Source: Corallium rubrum (lineage: Eukaryota > Cnidaria > Anthozoa > Scleralcyonacea > Coralliidae). Taken from it: a DNA stretch of 64,000 bases. Below, one piece after another: positions 14,208-28,713 of this stretch. Position 1 is the first letter of the stretch. Each line of letters starts with the position of its first letter. The position numbers and the translations under genes are program-made. The notes beneath the pieces were generated by a model. The model saw only the letters and a program-made list of their open reading frames with translations. It did no database searches and had not been told where the DNA came from. The stretch covers positions 1 through 64,000 of the forward strand of contig CAXIUP010000129.1 in assembly GCA_964035015.1 (NCBI GenBank), read 5' to 3'.

Positions 14208-16985
14208 AATGTGTGTCAAAACCACAACCCTGATCGCTCTGACGTGTTTCATATCAAACCCAACAAAAGCGTCTGAAAGGGGTGGGCCGTTTTTCTCGCT
14301 TTTTGAAGTATAAGCAGACGAAAATGGGTTTTGGGAGGCGCGAAAATTATTTTCCCCTTTCAAACATCCTTTCTTGATGAATTCCGAATTATTTTTTTTT
14401 GGTTTGGATCCCTTTTCGCCCCTTTTTCTTATACTTAAAAAATTTTTTTAAAAAGCTTACCGTTTTGGGCGACCCTCCTTGCTAAATCTGATCATCTGGG
14501 GGCTGTCTTTGCTGAAAAAGTAAAAAGTGGCTCCGTAGCCTCATGTTCTATACTACTCATATCAGTTCTGTATACAGATATAGCAGATCTTTAAGAAAGT
14601 TAAGTGCATTCTGTATGCAGGCCTGATATGTATACAATTTTTCCAGAATATGATGGTGTTTTTATACAGCGACGTCAGCGTTTTGGACCATAAAAACAGA
14701 CAAATATCAAATTTTACTATGTAATAATTGTCCACCACTCATTCTACACTTACTCTAAAGAATAAAGCTCGAAATATTAGGAAACTTCCAAAATTCTTGA
14801 GAGAAAAACAGGCTTTAGTGGCGAGAGGCTCTCTTAAATTATTGGGCGCCATCTTAGCGAAAGCCGAAATACCGTGGTCGGTTCAACGGCGAATATCTCG
14901 AAAACGGTGAGGGGATCGCTGGGGATCGCCTCCATAGCATCCAAGATTAGACATTTCTTCAACTTATTACGCAAAAATTAGAGAATTCGAACCATGGGAA
15001 TTCGAGATTTTTTGCTTTGAAGATTGTTGAAAAACCGGAAGTGGGGTCTTCGCTTAGCGCGACACGACCTACATAAACCATCAAAATAAAGTAGAAAAAT
15101 ACATTTACCTTGCAAAATCCTGCAGATATGGATAGTCCAACAATATATGAAACCATATCACTGCTTTTTTAAAGAAAAAAATGAATGACAACAGCGTAAT
15201 ATTCGGTATTCTGAGTCCAATGCAAAATTTTCAGCCGATCAAGGATAAGAAAATAGCGCAATTTCATTGGTCGACAATATCACGTGACAGCTGTCCTCTC
15301 TCCTCTGGGAATTAGCCTGCGTCACAGACGCTTGTCGAAATTGCATAAATTGTTAGAAATTAATAGTTTCACCCTAAACACTGAAATCTTCAAACAAACG
15401 TTCGGCAAATTTTAAGAGTGTTCTTATAGTAAAACTTTAATTTAACAGAAACTCCGCATCGGAATGAAACTTTCAATCAAGCAATCTGCAGGCCGTAGGA
15501 TCATAATGTTGTTTTAAAACCCACTGACTTTTCTTATAAAATTACTTTAAAAGCATTTAATACTGCCAAGGTAAGTTTTTAATACATGCATTTTGATCAA
15601 GTAGTTCACTTTGACTGATTTAACTTTTTCGGACGGCGAACTTTTGACGTAAAATCAATTTCCCACGCGGCGCGATTCGGAAGTTCGGATATTGATTTCA
15701 AAGTTTCGAAGTTTGAATGTTTGATTCCAAGTTCGCCTTTATGGAAAATCTCTTGTCAATCGCTGTCGCGCTTAGATAGCTAAATTATATATCTCATCAA
15801 CTCCGCTCGGGCAATCTTTATAATAATGTAGCTGTCGTTAGATGTACTGAATTCAGAATCTCCGCGACTCGTTCGTTGGTGATTTAGATTAGATCACGAG
15901 ATTCTATATCTCAGCCACTCTTTCGTTGGCAGTCTTTATACCAGTCGCTCAGGTAGACTAAATTCTCGATTCTCGACTCAGCGACTTCTTATTTGGCGGT
16001 TCTTGTACCTGTATTTGTTGATCCACACAGTTTAATAGTTTAGATAGACTGAATTCTGTAACACTCGGGTGTTCCGACGTTTGACGACCATCAACTATGG
16101 TTCCTGCGTCTACAGAACCGCAGCCGCAAGGCGGACGTGAAACCGCACGCAGTCAATCTCCCAAGCGGGCGCAGCCTCAGACGCACAGCGACCTTGCGGC
16201 AGCCGCACAACCGCACGCAGAGCGCCCGCAGACGCAGTGTTAGGTTATTTCTGCACAGTACTGTATGTCAAATACAAGGTTATCATCAATGATACTGGCA
16301 CGGAAATTCCTTCACAGTACAGTATTGAATCATACAGGCCATATCTTGAGGTATTTTGAGCACTCTTGTCAATGGCAAATTTGTGATGATATTTGAAGCT
16401 CTTTGGGGGATTCTGGCGGTGTGCTCCTTGGGAAATTTTGGAATTTACAGCCTGACTGGCCATTTATAGTGTTTTGGGCATCTACCACCTTACGTCAACC
16501 CAGCTGATTTCTACATAGACGTGATATCAAGTTCTATAAAGAACCATATTTGGGGACTCAAATATTGTACATGTGCAGTAGGTGCCCAATATTTGGACAC
16601 AGCCTTGTGAATGAGTGAACAGCTTTTGAACAAAAACATTAGCAACGGTTCTTTTTACCACATATGTGTGCATTTTGGATCATATGTTTTCTGTAATCTG
16701 GGTGCCAATGGGAAATGCTAATTTTAAACGAATTTTTCACTTGAAAAAATTTTCACTTGGTGTTTTTGAAAAGATTAGTTGTTTGATAACATTATAGATT
16801 GTAAAACTAGACAATGTTTTACAGGCAGAAATTCAAGAATTTGTAATATCTCCAACATTGTTCCTGTTGTATTATATTATAATTTTTTCTGACAATAACA
16901 CTAAGCATCAATTTATATTATCATAAGACAATTGCATAATATAAATAGCTCTGTGTCAGTTGTAATTGAAATAGCTATATATAAT
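14208..16985. other. Right flank of Polinton and unannotated sequence
   Basis: No credible gene. The first 250 bp are still CG-containing and may include the element's right terminal repeat, which cannot be checked because the left end is outside the window. From about 14560 the composition becomes AT-rich. At 15775-16015 there are degenerate repeats of a 55-60-bp unit containing phrases like TCTCAGCCACTC and CGTTGG.AGTCTTTATA. At 16110-16240 a short GC-rich patch (CCGCACGCAG-type words) occurs. Confidence 0.5.
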
Positions 16986-16986
16986 A

Positions 16987-16989
<3 letters not shown>

Positions 16990-17055
<66 letters not shown>
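16990..17055. repeat. (TA)n microsatellite
   Basis: About 33 near-perfect dinucleotide units. Confidence 0.97.
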
Positions 17056-17059
17056 CAAT

Positions 17060-17215
17060 TATTATAGGACAATGAACTTGGGTGGAGAATAACCAACCAA
17101 CAGCTCCCAACTTGACCTGTATCTAGTAAACCGAAGGTTGCGGGTTTGAATCCCAGCTGGGCCAAGTTGATTTTTCTCTACCTGTCCAATACATGGTTCA
17201 TCACTCGGAGTAACA
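17060..17215 (+). mobile_element. Possible tRNA-derived SINE-like fragment between TA arrays
   Basis: The segment contains GGTTGCGGGTTTGAATCCCA, which resembles a tRNA T-arm/B box (GGTTCGAATCC with changes), and is bounded on both sides by long (TA)n arrays as many SINE tails are. No full cloverleaf can be folded by eye and no A box is evident, so this is a relic at most. Confidence 0.3.
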
Positions 17216-17220
17216 CCTAA

Positions 17221-17387
<167 letters not shown>

Positions 17388-17650
17388 TAATACAGTAGTA
17401 CGATGATAGCCTAACTCACATTATTACATGTACAGGTTGTACATCAACAAATAAACAGCTCTGATACACTTTGAGTATATGAGCTAGCTCTGTAATTACA
17501 GCTGTACAGCTAAAACAAGCATAATGAAGACATGTTCTGCCATTTATATCATCAGCTAATATTATATGTAAATATAGCTCTGTCGCACAGTATAAATAAA
17601 GCAATAATACATGTACACAAGCTGTACTTGTGCACCAGCAAAGAAACAAA

Positions 17651-17652
<2 letters not shown>

Positions 17653-17713
<61 letters not shown>
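17653..17713. repeat. (TA)n microsatellite
   Basis: About 30 TA units. The poly-Ile/Tyr reading frames across it are artefacts. Confidence 0.97.
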
Positions 17714-17717
<4 letters not shown>

Positions 17718-20080
17718 CATATGTGACACTAAATTGAGATACTGTAAATGTAATTAAATTAAGATACTGAGAAAGCAGCATACCATACAGTAATGTAAAC
17801 AGACATAACTTATAAGCATAAGCTATGATTGAACAAACTGTGCTACAACTTAGGGCTAAGATCTAGATGAGGCATGGCATAATTGCAGGCACACTATTGT
17901 TTACTGTACTTTATATATGTACATAAACATGACAAAACACAGCTCTGGCATTGTTTTACTGCACATGGATGGACCAATTTATACATGGGCTGTCATTTGC
18001 ATCTCTGTATGTTTCAAAATAACTACATAAGTCCAACAAATCTATCTAACACGACAATTCATTGGCAATTGTACAGCAAAGACAGTATATTCTCTGCAGA
18101 AGCTCGCAATCTGCTTGCGATATCTCACAAATTTTAATACAATTCACTTCTTACCTTGTCATTTACTCCTTTCAATGGTCTTGACACAACTTGAATATCT
18201 TTAGTTTCCTTGTTTCTTCTATATTTTGTAATGATATGCAATTTGCAGGCGGTTTTCCATCATATATCCCACCAACAAAACGAAGCGCTTGTATCAACAA
18301 ATACATGCCTCGGCCGCGCGCGACGTCTCAAGAATATACCCAAAGTGGAAAAACAAAAAAGAAACGAGCTTAAGTTAACACTTTGGCTTTCCGAGAAGCA
18401 CAAAATAAATACCAGATCGGTTAAGACTAAAAAGTTATTTGAAGCTTTAAATTGTTATATTTTAGCGTCCGGGCTCGAAAGTCGAAATTCCAAATTTGCA
18501 AAAAGTGCTCACAAAGAACGAGGCATGATCGCGCGAGAACAAAGATCACCATGGCAATCTTAGTACCACTGTGATCCTCTTGTGTTCCCTTACCACCTCC
18601 CCAAATATCGTATTTAACATAGGAAACCCAAGCGCTATAGAGCTATAAAAAGACAGCGCATTTTTTTCAGAATTTAATTCGTCACCAGTCTTCCAAAATT
18701 GCTGACGTATGCGAGAAAAAAAAGGCGACACTCACCTCACCTCATACAATACCATGAGCCAATGACATTGCTTGTTTTATATAGATCATATGCATAGCTC
18801 ACGTCAGATGACGCGATTCATCTTTTTCAATGCCCCGAAATTCTTCAAGAACATTCGATTAACCTTTTGAAACGTACTTTTTATTGTATAAAACAAATAG
18901 AATCCATTTTTTTGTTGTCTTTTCAGTTATACTAAGTATACTGGGCCACTTTTTTGTTCTTACCACGTTGTGACATCATCTGTATGTGCATCTATAACTG
19001 AACAGAAAACGGCAAAATGGAATCTATTTGTTAAATATAAAACAGACAAAAATGCTTACTCAGCATTTTTCAAAACTTTAGTATGCCATATTTCCGTAAC
19101 GAATAAGCGAAAGTGGTCAGTCCAATATAGTTTTTTTGTCCACCCTTTGAACACAATCGAACGGCATTGTTGAATTTTCGGATTTTAAAAATTCATATTT
19201 TTCCACTATACGTGACCCACCGACCACCCACCCCCTACTTGACCAAACTGCAGGTTGAAAATGCGGTAACTTTTTACTTTTCAACTTCTCATACGATTAG
19301 TTTCTAAAACTCACCTAGTTCACTTAGTCACCAGGGGTGTCTACAAAAAATGTTTTTTAGACCGCTTACGGCCGACGGCCTACTGCTCGTCCCCTCCTTC
19401 CATCCTTAAATATATTCACCAATTTATGGTCCCCAACCGTTTTCAAAGCTTGTGGATGCGCAGCCTTTGGGAAAGGTCCCAGAGAGACAACCCATCTAAC
19501 TTCTACCATGTACATGTATTTTGCTATTCATTGTATCATCGTCGGAGCCTTCTACCAAACTGCCCAGCAATTCAGCAAAAAAATGAAAAAATATTGGAAG
19601 TACTTTATGTAGCCTTGGGTTACACTATGACTATTAGCGGAGATCAAAGGAGATTGGACAAGTCACGCAAAGCATCATGGTCAAAGACGAGATTCACTTT
19701 AGTTTATTTCCCGCGAGGCCACGAAAACAACTCGAGTACTTCTGGAATACTTGGCGATCAATGGCGATCTTCTTGACTATATAGCGATCGCGTCGAATAT
19801 CTGGCGATGGCTGCACGAGTATGACGTAAGTGCGGTCCAAGACAATCGCGCAAGCAAGCAAGCAAGCAAGCAAGCAACACGCCGACATTATGGCTACCGC
19901 TGACAGGTCAGCGGTAGTCACAAAAATTAGTATATTGGCAAAATACAGTGTATCACCGAAAAATATAAGTCAGAATTAAGGGAAACGGAACTCTTATCCT
20001 CACAATTTGATAAGTTCAAAAGCATTAAATTCGTACAGTTTAAAATGCCATCTTTTTTTGGTGTTTAAATCAATTAAATG
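17714..20080. other. Unannotated AT-rich sequence
   Basis: No ORF with recognisable content. A short GCAA microsatellite lies at 19853-19877, followed by a small hairpin (CCGCTGACAGGTCAGCGG, 19898-19915). Nothing else is supportable. Confidence 0.5.
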
Positions 20081-20082
20081 TC

Positions 20083-22616
20083 AATAGACCTTTTCACCAA
20101 TAGTGACGCCATCTAGAAACGCAATGCTTCACTTGCAGGCGAAATGGCCGCCACGAAGCGAGCATCTTGCTTTTGAGAAGAATTGATTCTTTTAGGTACA
20201 TTTTTTGTAGCGCAGGAGAATTTCGAAAAGGGCAATGTATTTGTGGGACTATATAGAACGTTGTGTGCCAAAGACATCGAAATCAGAGTAGAAATGGACG
20301 AGAAAATTGCAATAGAGCTATTGAAAGAGTGAAGAATATGCTAATAAATACATTACCGAACGGAGGTTCTTCTCGACGTTTTCAGGTGAGTAAGATTAGT
20401 GAACATCGGATAGCTCATCATTTTGCCTCAAAAACATGTGTGTGTTGTTGTTCTATCGCGATCTCGTATTTTCTGAATTACCAAAGTGTTCTGTAATGAT
20501 TTTTTTCATTTGTTGAAATTGACAACTTTTGGCGATGATATCTGTCATTCGTTCGATTCAGCATGTCCTCTGAAGACAATGTTTTTAAAGAGTCTTTAAA
20601 TTTTTTGGCGCGGAAACAACCCGGCTTTATCGGCAACGGCACTGGAACTTTGTAAAAACACTAAGAAGAAAGCACTTTTGCCTGACTTTCAACTGTTTTT
20701 CTTTTCTGTTTCCGTTGTTGTGGTCAGTTCATATCCTGTCAAATAAACCAGCAGGTTCTAGAACTATTGTAGACTGTAAATATATATTCATAACTATATT
20801 ATTCGTTTATAACGTTGCAAATTTATCGAGTTTTGTTGCTGTCTTGTAGTCAACAAGCTTTGTAAAACATGGGTGGTGCCAGGGGTGCTACACCCCCTGT
20901 TGGGGAAGGGGTGCTACACCCCTGTTGGGGTGGTGCCAGGGGTGCTACACCCCCTGTTGGGGTGGTGCCAGGTGTGCTACACCCCCTGTTGGGTAACCAT
21001 GGACCTCCAGGCCCCACCAGGGACAACTTACCAATTTGTCAGGAAATCTGAAAATGTCTTGAATGTCTAGTATAGCTTTTTCCAAATTATCTGTGTTTCT
21101 ACAGGAGTTTTATTTCACTATTAAAGCATTACCATAGCTGACCGGGTAAGCGCCCTCCCCCCCCCCCCCCCTTCCTTTGATGAAAATTAAAACGTTGTGG
21201 GGTGGGTGCTTACATGAGCAGTGGGTAGTTACTGTACATGAGCAAAATGTGCCTTACGCGAAAAACTGATTTTACAGTATAAAGTCAACACAACACTCTG
21301 AATATATGAAAACGAACAAAACCATATTGAAACAAACAAAACTATAATACAAAATATGAATTTAAAAATATGCGTTTATATGATATAAAAGTCTTTTGAT
21401 CATGTTCGTCAAACCCATCAAAGTCTGAATCTGAGTCCAAGCCAAACAATATTTCTCCAGCCGGTAGGTCATCTTTGCTTAATGCAGGAAAGTTGTCTGA
21501 AACGAGATCATCTTTGGTCCCTTTGCGAAGATGTGGTCAGTTGTTCTGTGAAAATATTTAAAAATAGCCCGGAAAATTACCTTCCTTAAACAGGGGGTGA
21601 GTGCTTGCTTCAAGATGGGTGCTTACCTGGTCAACTACAACTACTTGACGGGTTTAATCAGTTAAAAATATCTTTGATTCCCTGACAAATTGGTAAGTTT
21701 TTCCCGATGGAGCTATGGTTCCCCAACAAGGGGTGTAGCACCCCTTCCCCCTTCTGCCTCAGTGGCACCACCCCTGTGTTTTATAAAGCTTGTTGACTAC
21801 AACACAGCAACAAAACTCGGTAAATTTTCAACGTTTTAAACGAATAATATAGTTATGAATATATATTTACAGCCTACAATAGTTCTAGAGCCTACTGGTT
21901 TATTTGATGGGATATGAACCGGCTGACCACAACAAAGGAAACAGAAAAGAAAAACAGTAAAGTCAGGCAAAAGTGCTTTCTCCTTGGTATTTTTACAAAG
22001 TGCCAGTGCCGTTGCCGATAAAACCGGGTTGTTTCCGCGCCAAAAAATTTAAAGACTCTTTAAAAACATTGTCTTCAGAGGTCATGCTGAATCGAATGAA
22101 CGACAGACATCATCGCCAAAAGCTGTCAATTTCAACAAACGAAAAAATCATTACAGAACACTTTGGTAATTCAGAAAATACGAGATCGCGATAGAACAAC
22201 AACACACACATGTTTATGAGGCAAAATGATGAGCTTTCCTAAGCTTACTCGATTCTAAGCTTACCCGATCACCTGAAAACGTCGAGAAGAACCTCCCTTC
22301 CGTAACGTATTTGTTAGCATATTCTTCACTCTTTCAATAGCTCTATAGCAATTTTCTCGTCCATGCATTTCTGCTCTGATTTCGCTGTCTTTGGCACACA
22401 ACGTTCTATATAGTCCCACAAATACATTGCCCTTTTCGAAATCCTCCTGCGCTACAAAAAATATGCCTAAAAGAATAAATTCTTCTCACAAGCAAAATAC
22501 TCGCTTCGTGGCGGCCATTTCACATTTTCGCCTGCAAGTGAAGCTCTTACCATGGATAGACCAGCATACATTGCGTTTCAAGATGGCGTCGCTATTGGTG
22601 AAAAGGTCTATTGAGT
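20083..22616. mobile_element. Foldback-type element with roughly 0.9-kb inverted arms
   Basis: Left arm (about 20083-21047) and right arm (about 21677-22616) are inverted copies. Examples are AATAGACCTTTTCACC at the left end against GGTGAAAAGGTCTATT at the right, and CAGTAGG/ATATATTTACAG blocks near 20770 and 21880. GGGGTGCTACACCCC words near 20885 and 21730 and ACTTACCAATTTGTCAGG against CCTGACAAATTGGTAAGT at the inner boundary also pair. The 0.6-kb centre is unique and has a C-run at 21157-21170 and weak further pairing (GACCGGGTAAGCGCC / GTGCTTACCTGGTC). No transposase is visible, so this is a non-autonomous DNA element or a large MITE. Confidence 0.8.
20877..20998. repeat. GC-rich tandem repeat inside left foldback arm
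   Basis: Four imperfect units built around GGGGTGCTACACCCCCTGTT, each a small hairpin in itself. The matching right arm has only one comparable unit, so the array expanded after the arms formed. Confidence 0.75.
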
Positions 22617-23155
22617 TGACAACTTTAATAAAACAATTTTTTGAATGTAAATAATTTCTGGCACAGCTAGTGAAATCACAACTATTCAATAGTAGTGGCA
22701 TATCGCATGTATGCCGCAGACAGTAGATTTCCATCACAGTGTGGTATCTTTATGTGCACTTGATACCTGATCATGAGTGCATGTCTAACCCCAGCATGTG
22801 TGTCCTTCTTAGTCTCCTAGTTGTACAGTTTTGTCCATTGAGTTCAGCGTAATATGTGATATGTTGTCCTGATGCATCCTGTAGTATTCTCCTTCTTATA
22901 TAGCACAATATACATATATGGGTTATATACCAAGAATATATGACTTACAGAGAGTCAATATATGACTTACATCCCAAGTTCGAGGTATATAACCGACTTA
23001 TATCACGATTGAGGAGGTTTTCGAACAAGGTTTCGTCAAATTCCAAGACTTTCGATCAAGATTTTTCGAGTTTTGTCGAAAAGTTTTATCCAATTATTTA
23101 AGCAAGTTGATAACTTATATATGAACGCGGTACATCAAAGAAAACCGACTCAATC
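22617..23155. other. Unannotated
   Basis: No gene seen. A short run of TATATGACTTACA words occurs near 22915-22975. Confidence 0.4.
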
Positions 23156-23278
<123 letters not shown>

Positions 23279-23294
23279 CGAGTTGTATTATTTT

Positions 23295-23462
23295 CCCTTA
23301 AATCACCTTATCTCACCGTTAACTCGCACATGTTAATAGTTGCGGTTTTCCTTAACTAGCCTTATCTCGCCTTAACTCGCGCGGGTTAATAGTTGCATTT
23401 TTCCTTAAATATCGCCTTATCTCGCCTTAACTCGCACAGCCTCGCCGTATCTCGCGGCGAGT
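23295..23462. repeat. Degenerate repeat of CCTTATCTCGCCTTAACTCGC words
   Basis: Several imperfect copies of a roughly 50-bp unit containing GTTAATAGTTGC and CTTATCTCGCCTTAACTCG. The two clearest lie at about 23330-23400 and 23390-23440. Confidence 0.6.
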
Positions 23463-23649
23463 TAAGATCCCACAGTAGGCCTCACAGGGCCTCACTCTTC
23501 ATTGACAAATTCAACGAAGGCACTGCTCCAGGGACTAATCTTTTACGAGTTGAGGCTAAAAAGGTAAACAGACATACTTTGGTCTGGGCCTCTGTTTTGG
23601 TCATTAGATTCACATCAATAACATACGTAAAGAAGTTGCTTACTAGTTC

Positions 23650-23950
23650 TAAATAAACATTCAAAATTTGCATACGTCGCGCACTATTGCCTTAGCAAAT
23701 GTCTCTTTATAATTCGAAGCTTGCGCAAAGAAGGGTACACACAAGACGAAGTAGATCACTTATTCAAAATGATAGTGCTCCCAAAGATATTGTATGGACT
23801 TCAAGTTTATGCAGCTAGTGTTTTTGATCTCACAGTTGTACCAGACTTTTTAAATAGATGCCATAAGAGGCACTATACCTCAGTATGTTTTAATATTTTA
23901 GAGCTTCTAGAGAAATGTGATCGCCGCCTTTTTAACAAAATCAAAGACAG
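23650..23950 (+). pseudogene. C-terminal fragment of a LINE reverse transcriptase protein
   Basis: The frame reads GYTQDEVDHLF, then LPKILYGLQVYAAS, NRCHKRHYTS and LEKCDRRLFNKIK, the end of non-LTR retrotransposon ORF2 proteins of the CR1/L2-like kind. It runs straight into an (ATT)n tract, which is probably the element's 3' tail. Only the last 70-80 codons remain, so it is 5' truncated. Confidence 0.65.
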
Positions 23951-25379
<1,429 letters not shown>

Positions 25380-25489
25380 GATTTTTATTCTCATGTAGCA
25401 TCAGTTCAAATAGTCAGCGGCAAATTACCTGTAAAAGCAAGGTTTATCATTGTAATTTCTACGTTTAATGACCAATAAATAAAGTTTAC

Positions 25490-25493
25490 AATA

Positions 25494-25571
<78 letters not shown>
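25490..25571. repeat. (ATT)n tail of the LINE
   Basis: About 26 units directly after AATAAATAAAGTTTACAATATTG, consistent with a 3' tail of the restriction-like-endonuclease LINE. Confidence 0.9.
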
Positions 25572-25573
<2 letters not shown>

Positions 25574-26225
25574 CGCACTCTACACATAGCTCTTATTTTA
25601 CTGGTTAATGTCGCATTACGTATATAAATACCAGGAGTATACTTACGACAGTCAGTCTCTTCTTTTCTAAAATGTTCTCGCAAACATATGCAGTTTGCGC
25701 TTGTCGATCTGTCGTCTCAAATCCTTGTCAACAACGCCATTACCAGAAATTTGGGACAGGACGGTGGCACGCGTGCGTATTAAGGACCATAATAATGGCG
25801 ATTCTCAACAGTAAATAATAAGGAGAGCACATAATAATTCAAATTTTGCTTAAACCGTGACATATTTCTTCTTTGCCCAACTCCATTTGACTTCAGCATG
25901 AACTAAGGAACAGTTATAACTAAAAAATATTTGCTTACTTCGACGATAAAGTAATTCCCTAGCTCGTCTTATTTTTGCACTGAAAGCGCCATTATCCGTA
26001 TATAGTGTTAGCCATAGTGATCTTTGCAAACAGGTGCTAGAAATTGGCCAAATTACCAACATGTAACGTTACGGGCGATGCGAAGTGTCCGACTCGCGTA
26101 GCATTCGGTATAAGTCAGTCTACTTCGAGAGCATATAAAGGTCCTCATTTGTCTCTAGCATAGTATGTACTTCCAAAAGCGTTTGAACTTGCTTGATTTA
26201 AAAGTCGTTATCGTCGTTTACAAGT
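25572..26225. other. Unannotated
   Basis: No supportable feature. Confidence 0.4.
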
Positions 26226-26785
26226 TGTTTATGTATGCATTGTTTTTATTTTTATATATTGGAGCTATATCTAAAGTAAGACACTATGTTGGCAGTGATA
26301 TTCTTACTAACCTCTACTATTCCTTGGTTTATCCTTTTCTAACATATCCACTGGTGGCTTGGAGGAACACTTATTGTTCCTCAATTAATCCTTTATTTAT
26401 GTTACAAAAAACTTATTAGGTTAATTACCTTTTCAAGTTTTTATGATCATACAAATCTTCTTTTTATCAAACTTAAGATTCTAAAGGTACAGGATCTCGT
26501 TTTTTATTATAATGCAATATTTATGTATGATTCAGTTCTATAGTGGCAACTTGCCAGAACATTTAACAAATTCTTTCTCCCTGTAAACCAAAAACACAAT
26601 TATAATACCAGACTTGCCTCAAGGTCATCTTACTCACTTCCCCAGATTAGAACTAATTATGGAAAATATTCGATATTCGGGTGTAAAGGTATGGAATGAA
26701 ATTGACGATGAAACAACGAAACTCAAACCACCAAAATTTAAAATTAAAATAAAAAATCATTTAGTGGAGCAAGTATATTAAGTTA
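26226..26785 (+). pseudogene. Decayed LINE ORF2 C-terminus
   Basis: In shifting frames one can read YPFLTYPLVAWRNTY, NPLFMLQKT, then in another frame SFYDHTNLLFIKLKILKVQD, and RVKVWNEI-like codons near 26690. This is the usual end of CR1/L2-like RT proteins. At least three frame changes and stops are present, so it is an old copy. Confidence 0.55.
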
Positions 26786-27824
26786 ACTTAAGAGAGAAAA
26801 ATAAAAAATACGAAAATCCTAGTAAGATTGAGATTAAATCTAAGAATTATTAAATAAAATTGTAAATAGAAAAAGGTAGTATAGTATACGTATTTCCTTT
26901 CATCTGTGTGAGCAGTTTCCAGCTTATTTTGAGGGCGAAACTGGTCAATGATATTATTTCGGCTTCAAAACATCTAAAACTGTCGGACCTCACTCCAAAT
27001 ACTGATATCTGCATAATTAGAAGCTAACTGTTTCGTCTTACCGTATGGTTATTACAGTTAGCTTGCACCATAGGGATGTCAAAGTAATTAATTTTTAAGT
27101 TTTAGTATACAAATCAGGTACGTGCTAATAAATTTTTGATTGATTGATTGATACATGCATGCATGCACGATTTAGGCGAATTCTACAGAACTCAAAGACC
27201 TGAATAATGAGAAACACTAGAATACAGTAGAATCACACTCCTTAGAAATTCTGGAGTACATAATTATATTATTAGGCGAATATAGCCGCTGACCGAGAGC
27301 AGCGGCACAAATGACCCAAATTTCTGGTAATGCCGTCCTTCGTGATAATGTCTATTCAAATCTTTCGAGTTTTCTTCTATAATTCATCTTCTCCTGACGG
27401 AATCCGAAAAATCCCGATTCCAGTTATAAAATATTATAACCCCTCCCCCTTGCCTCGTGCAGTTCTTACAACAGGTCCTGTCATCGACTGTCAAGATGAA
27501 GCAAAAAAAAAAGCCAAATATTTATTCGAAAATATACAAACGATAAAAAGAACTTGTGTCACGTTCTACAGTCGTACGACTGCATGGCATTCTCCGTGAG
27601 ACACGGCAAAACCAAACGATAATCACAAAGCCTAAAGTGACTAATTGCTTCCACTACATGAATTGCAAAGTTGAACAAAAAGGAAAACTTAGTTTACCCT
27701 TTGTCCCACGAGCTCGGGCGTAGGGCCGAAGGCCGGAGCCGGGTGAGGGTGCTAATCTCGACATGCGTGTAGTCTACTTTATACGCGTGTAGAAAAAGCG
27801 AGGGAGACGAAATCTGGGAAATAG

Positions 27825-27893
<69 letters not shown>

Positions 27894-28372
27894 GCGTATA
27901 CGCGGTAAGAGTAGTTGGAACACTGGTGACTAGCGACGACGAAAACTATAAACTCTCAAACAAATGGTATTTTGCTTACGTTTCTTTTAACGAAACGAAA
28001 TGGAGCATGAAGAAAATAAGGATACAAACAACCCGTTTAATATATCTTGAAGAGAAACCAGAGAACTTGAAGAAACCAGAGAACTTGAAGAAACCAAACG
28101 CCGTATGGTAAACAAAAACTCGATCTGAATTGCAGTGTTTGTTGTCATTCCGTGGTCAAATCATTTTAAAGTTAATGGTAGGATTCTTGTTTTCAAGTTT
28201 TCGCTTAACTTAAACAATATTCAGCTTCACGTTTTCGTGCTTTCCCTTTGTTCGTCCAAACCATAAATCAGCTTAACTAAAAGCTAACTTAAAACACTAC
28301 CTTTATAGGCTTATGTAGACGTGATGTTTTTCATTGGCATTGCATGCACCTTTAACCTTTTATAATTATCAT
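26786..28372. other. Unannotated, with a TA array at 27832-27892
   Basis: Contains a (TA)n tract of about 30 units and a small CG-rich patch near 27705-27745. A 21-bp duplication (AGAGAACTTGAAGAAACC, twice) lies at about 28060-28098. No gene seen. Confidence 0.45.
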
Positions 28373-28375
28373 TTA

Positions 28376-28462
28376 TAGACCTGGAGTGAGGGGAATTCGA
28401 TGAAATATTACCCCGAGGTATGATATCGCCCGAGGGATATATCATGCCGAGGGGTAATATTT
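28376..28462. mobile_element. Left part of palindromic MITE-like sequence split by the Gypsy insertion
   Basis: The sequence from TATAGACCT through GGGGAATTCGATGAAATATT to the Gypsy left LTR pairs with the sequence right of the Gypsy (34219-34258: ATTTCATCGAATTCCCC, then AGGTCTATAAATTA). A second pair, ATTACCCCGAGG/CCGAGGGGTAAT, lies within the left part. Without the Gypsy and one TSD copy the two flanks form a hairpin of about 130 bp. Confidence 0.75.
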
Positions 28463-28663
28463 TGTAACGTATATGTTACAGTTAATTGGATGTGTAATCA
28501 TATATTAAATAATAATAATACTAGGAATGGATTATGACGTAGATTGATTTTGAGAGTGTGATTAAGACAGATAACGTGAGACGAGATGAGACTGTGACCG
28601 CACGAATGTTGATTAAAACTTAGAAATTATAGTTTCTCTTGTGTGTTCTGGACCAACGTTACA
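28463..28663 (+). repeat. 5' LTR of Gypsy element
   Basis: 201 bp, TG...CA ends, differing from the 3' LTR by a 3-bp ATA unit and a few substitutions, so insertion is relatively recent. Confidence 0.95.
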
Positions 28664-28713
28664 TTGGTGGCAGCGGTGGGATCTACACCGGTTTATTTTG
28701 ATTGTCGATAGAA

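Larger units (their letters stand above)
1..14360. mobile_element. Polinton/Maverick (adintovirus-like) element, left end outside window
   Basis: The hallmark set is visible in one block: protein-primed type B DNA polymerase, retroviral-type integrase with chromodomain, A32/FtsK-type packaging ATPase, double jelly-roll major capsid protein and a penton-like minor capsid protein. Genes are intronless, tightly packed (gaps often under 20 bp) and split into a mainly minus-strand left half and a plus-strand right half from 8682. The polymerase is cut by the window edge, so the left terminal inverted repeat is not visible and the right end (placed after the last ORF at 14207) is only approximate. 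I found no adenain-type protease in the visible part. Element-level identity is secure. Whether it is an active virus-like unit is doubtful because several genes are frameshifted. Confidence 0.93.

Noticed and set aside
17100-17170. Functional tRNA gene
   Set aside because: Only a B-box-like stretch is seen; no acceptor or anticodon stem can be built.
19853-19920. Hairpin after the GCAA repeat as a terminator or regulatory RNA
   Set aside because: Too short and without T-run or partner gene; likely incidental.
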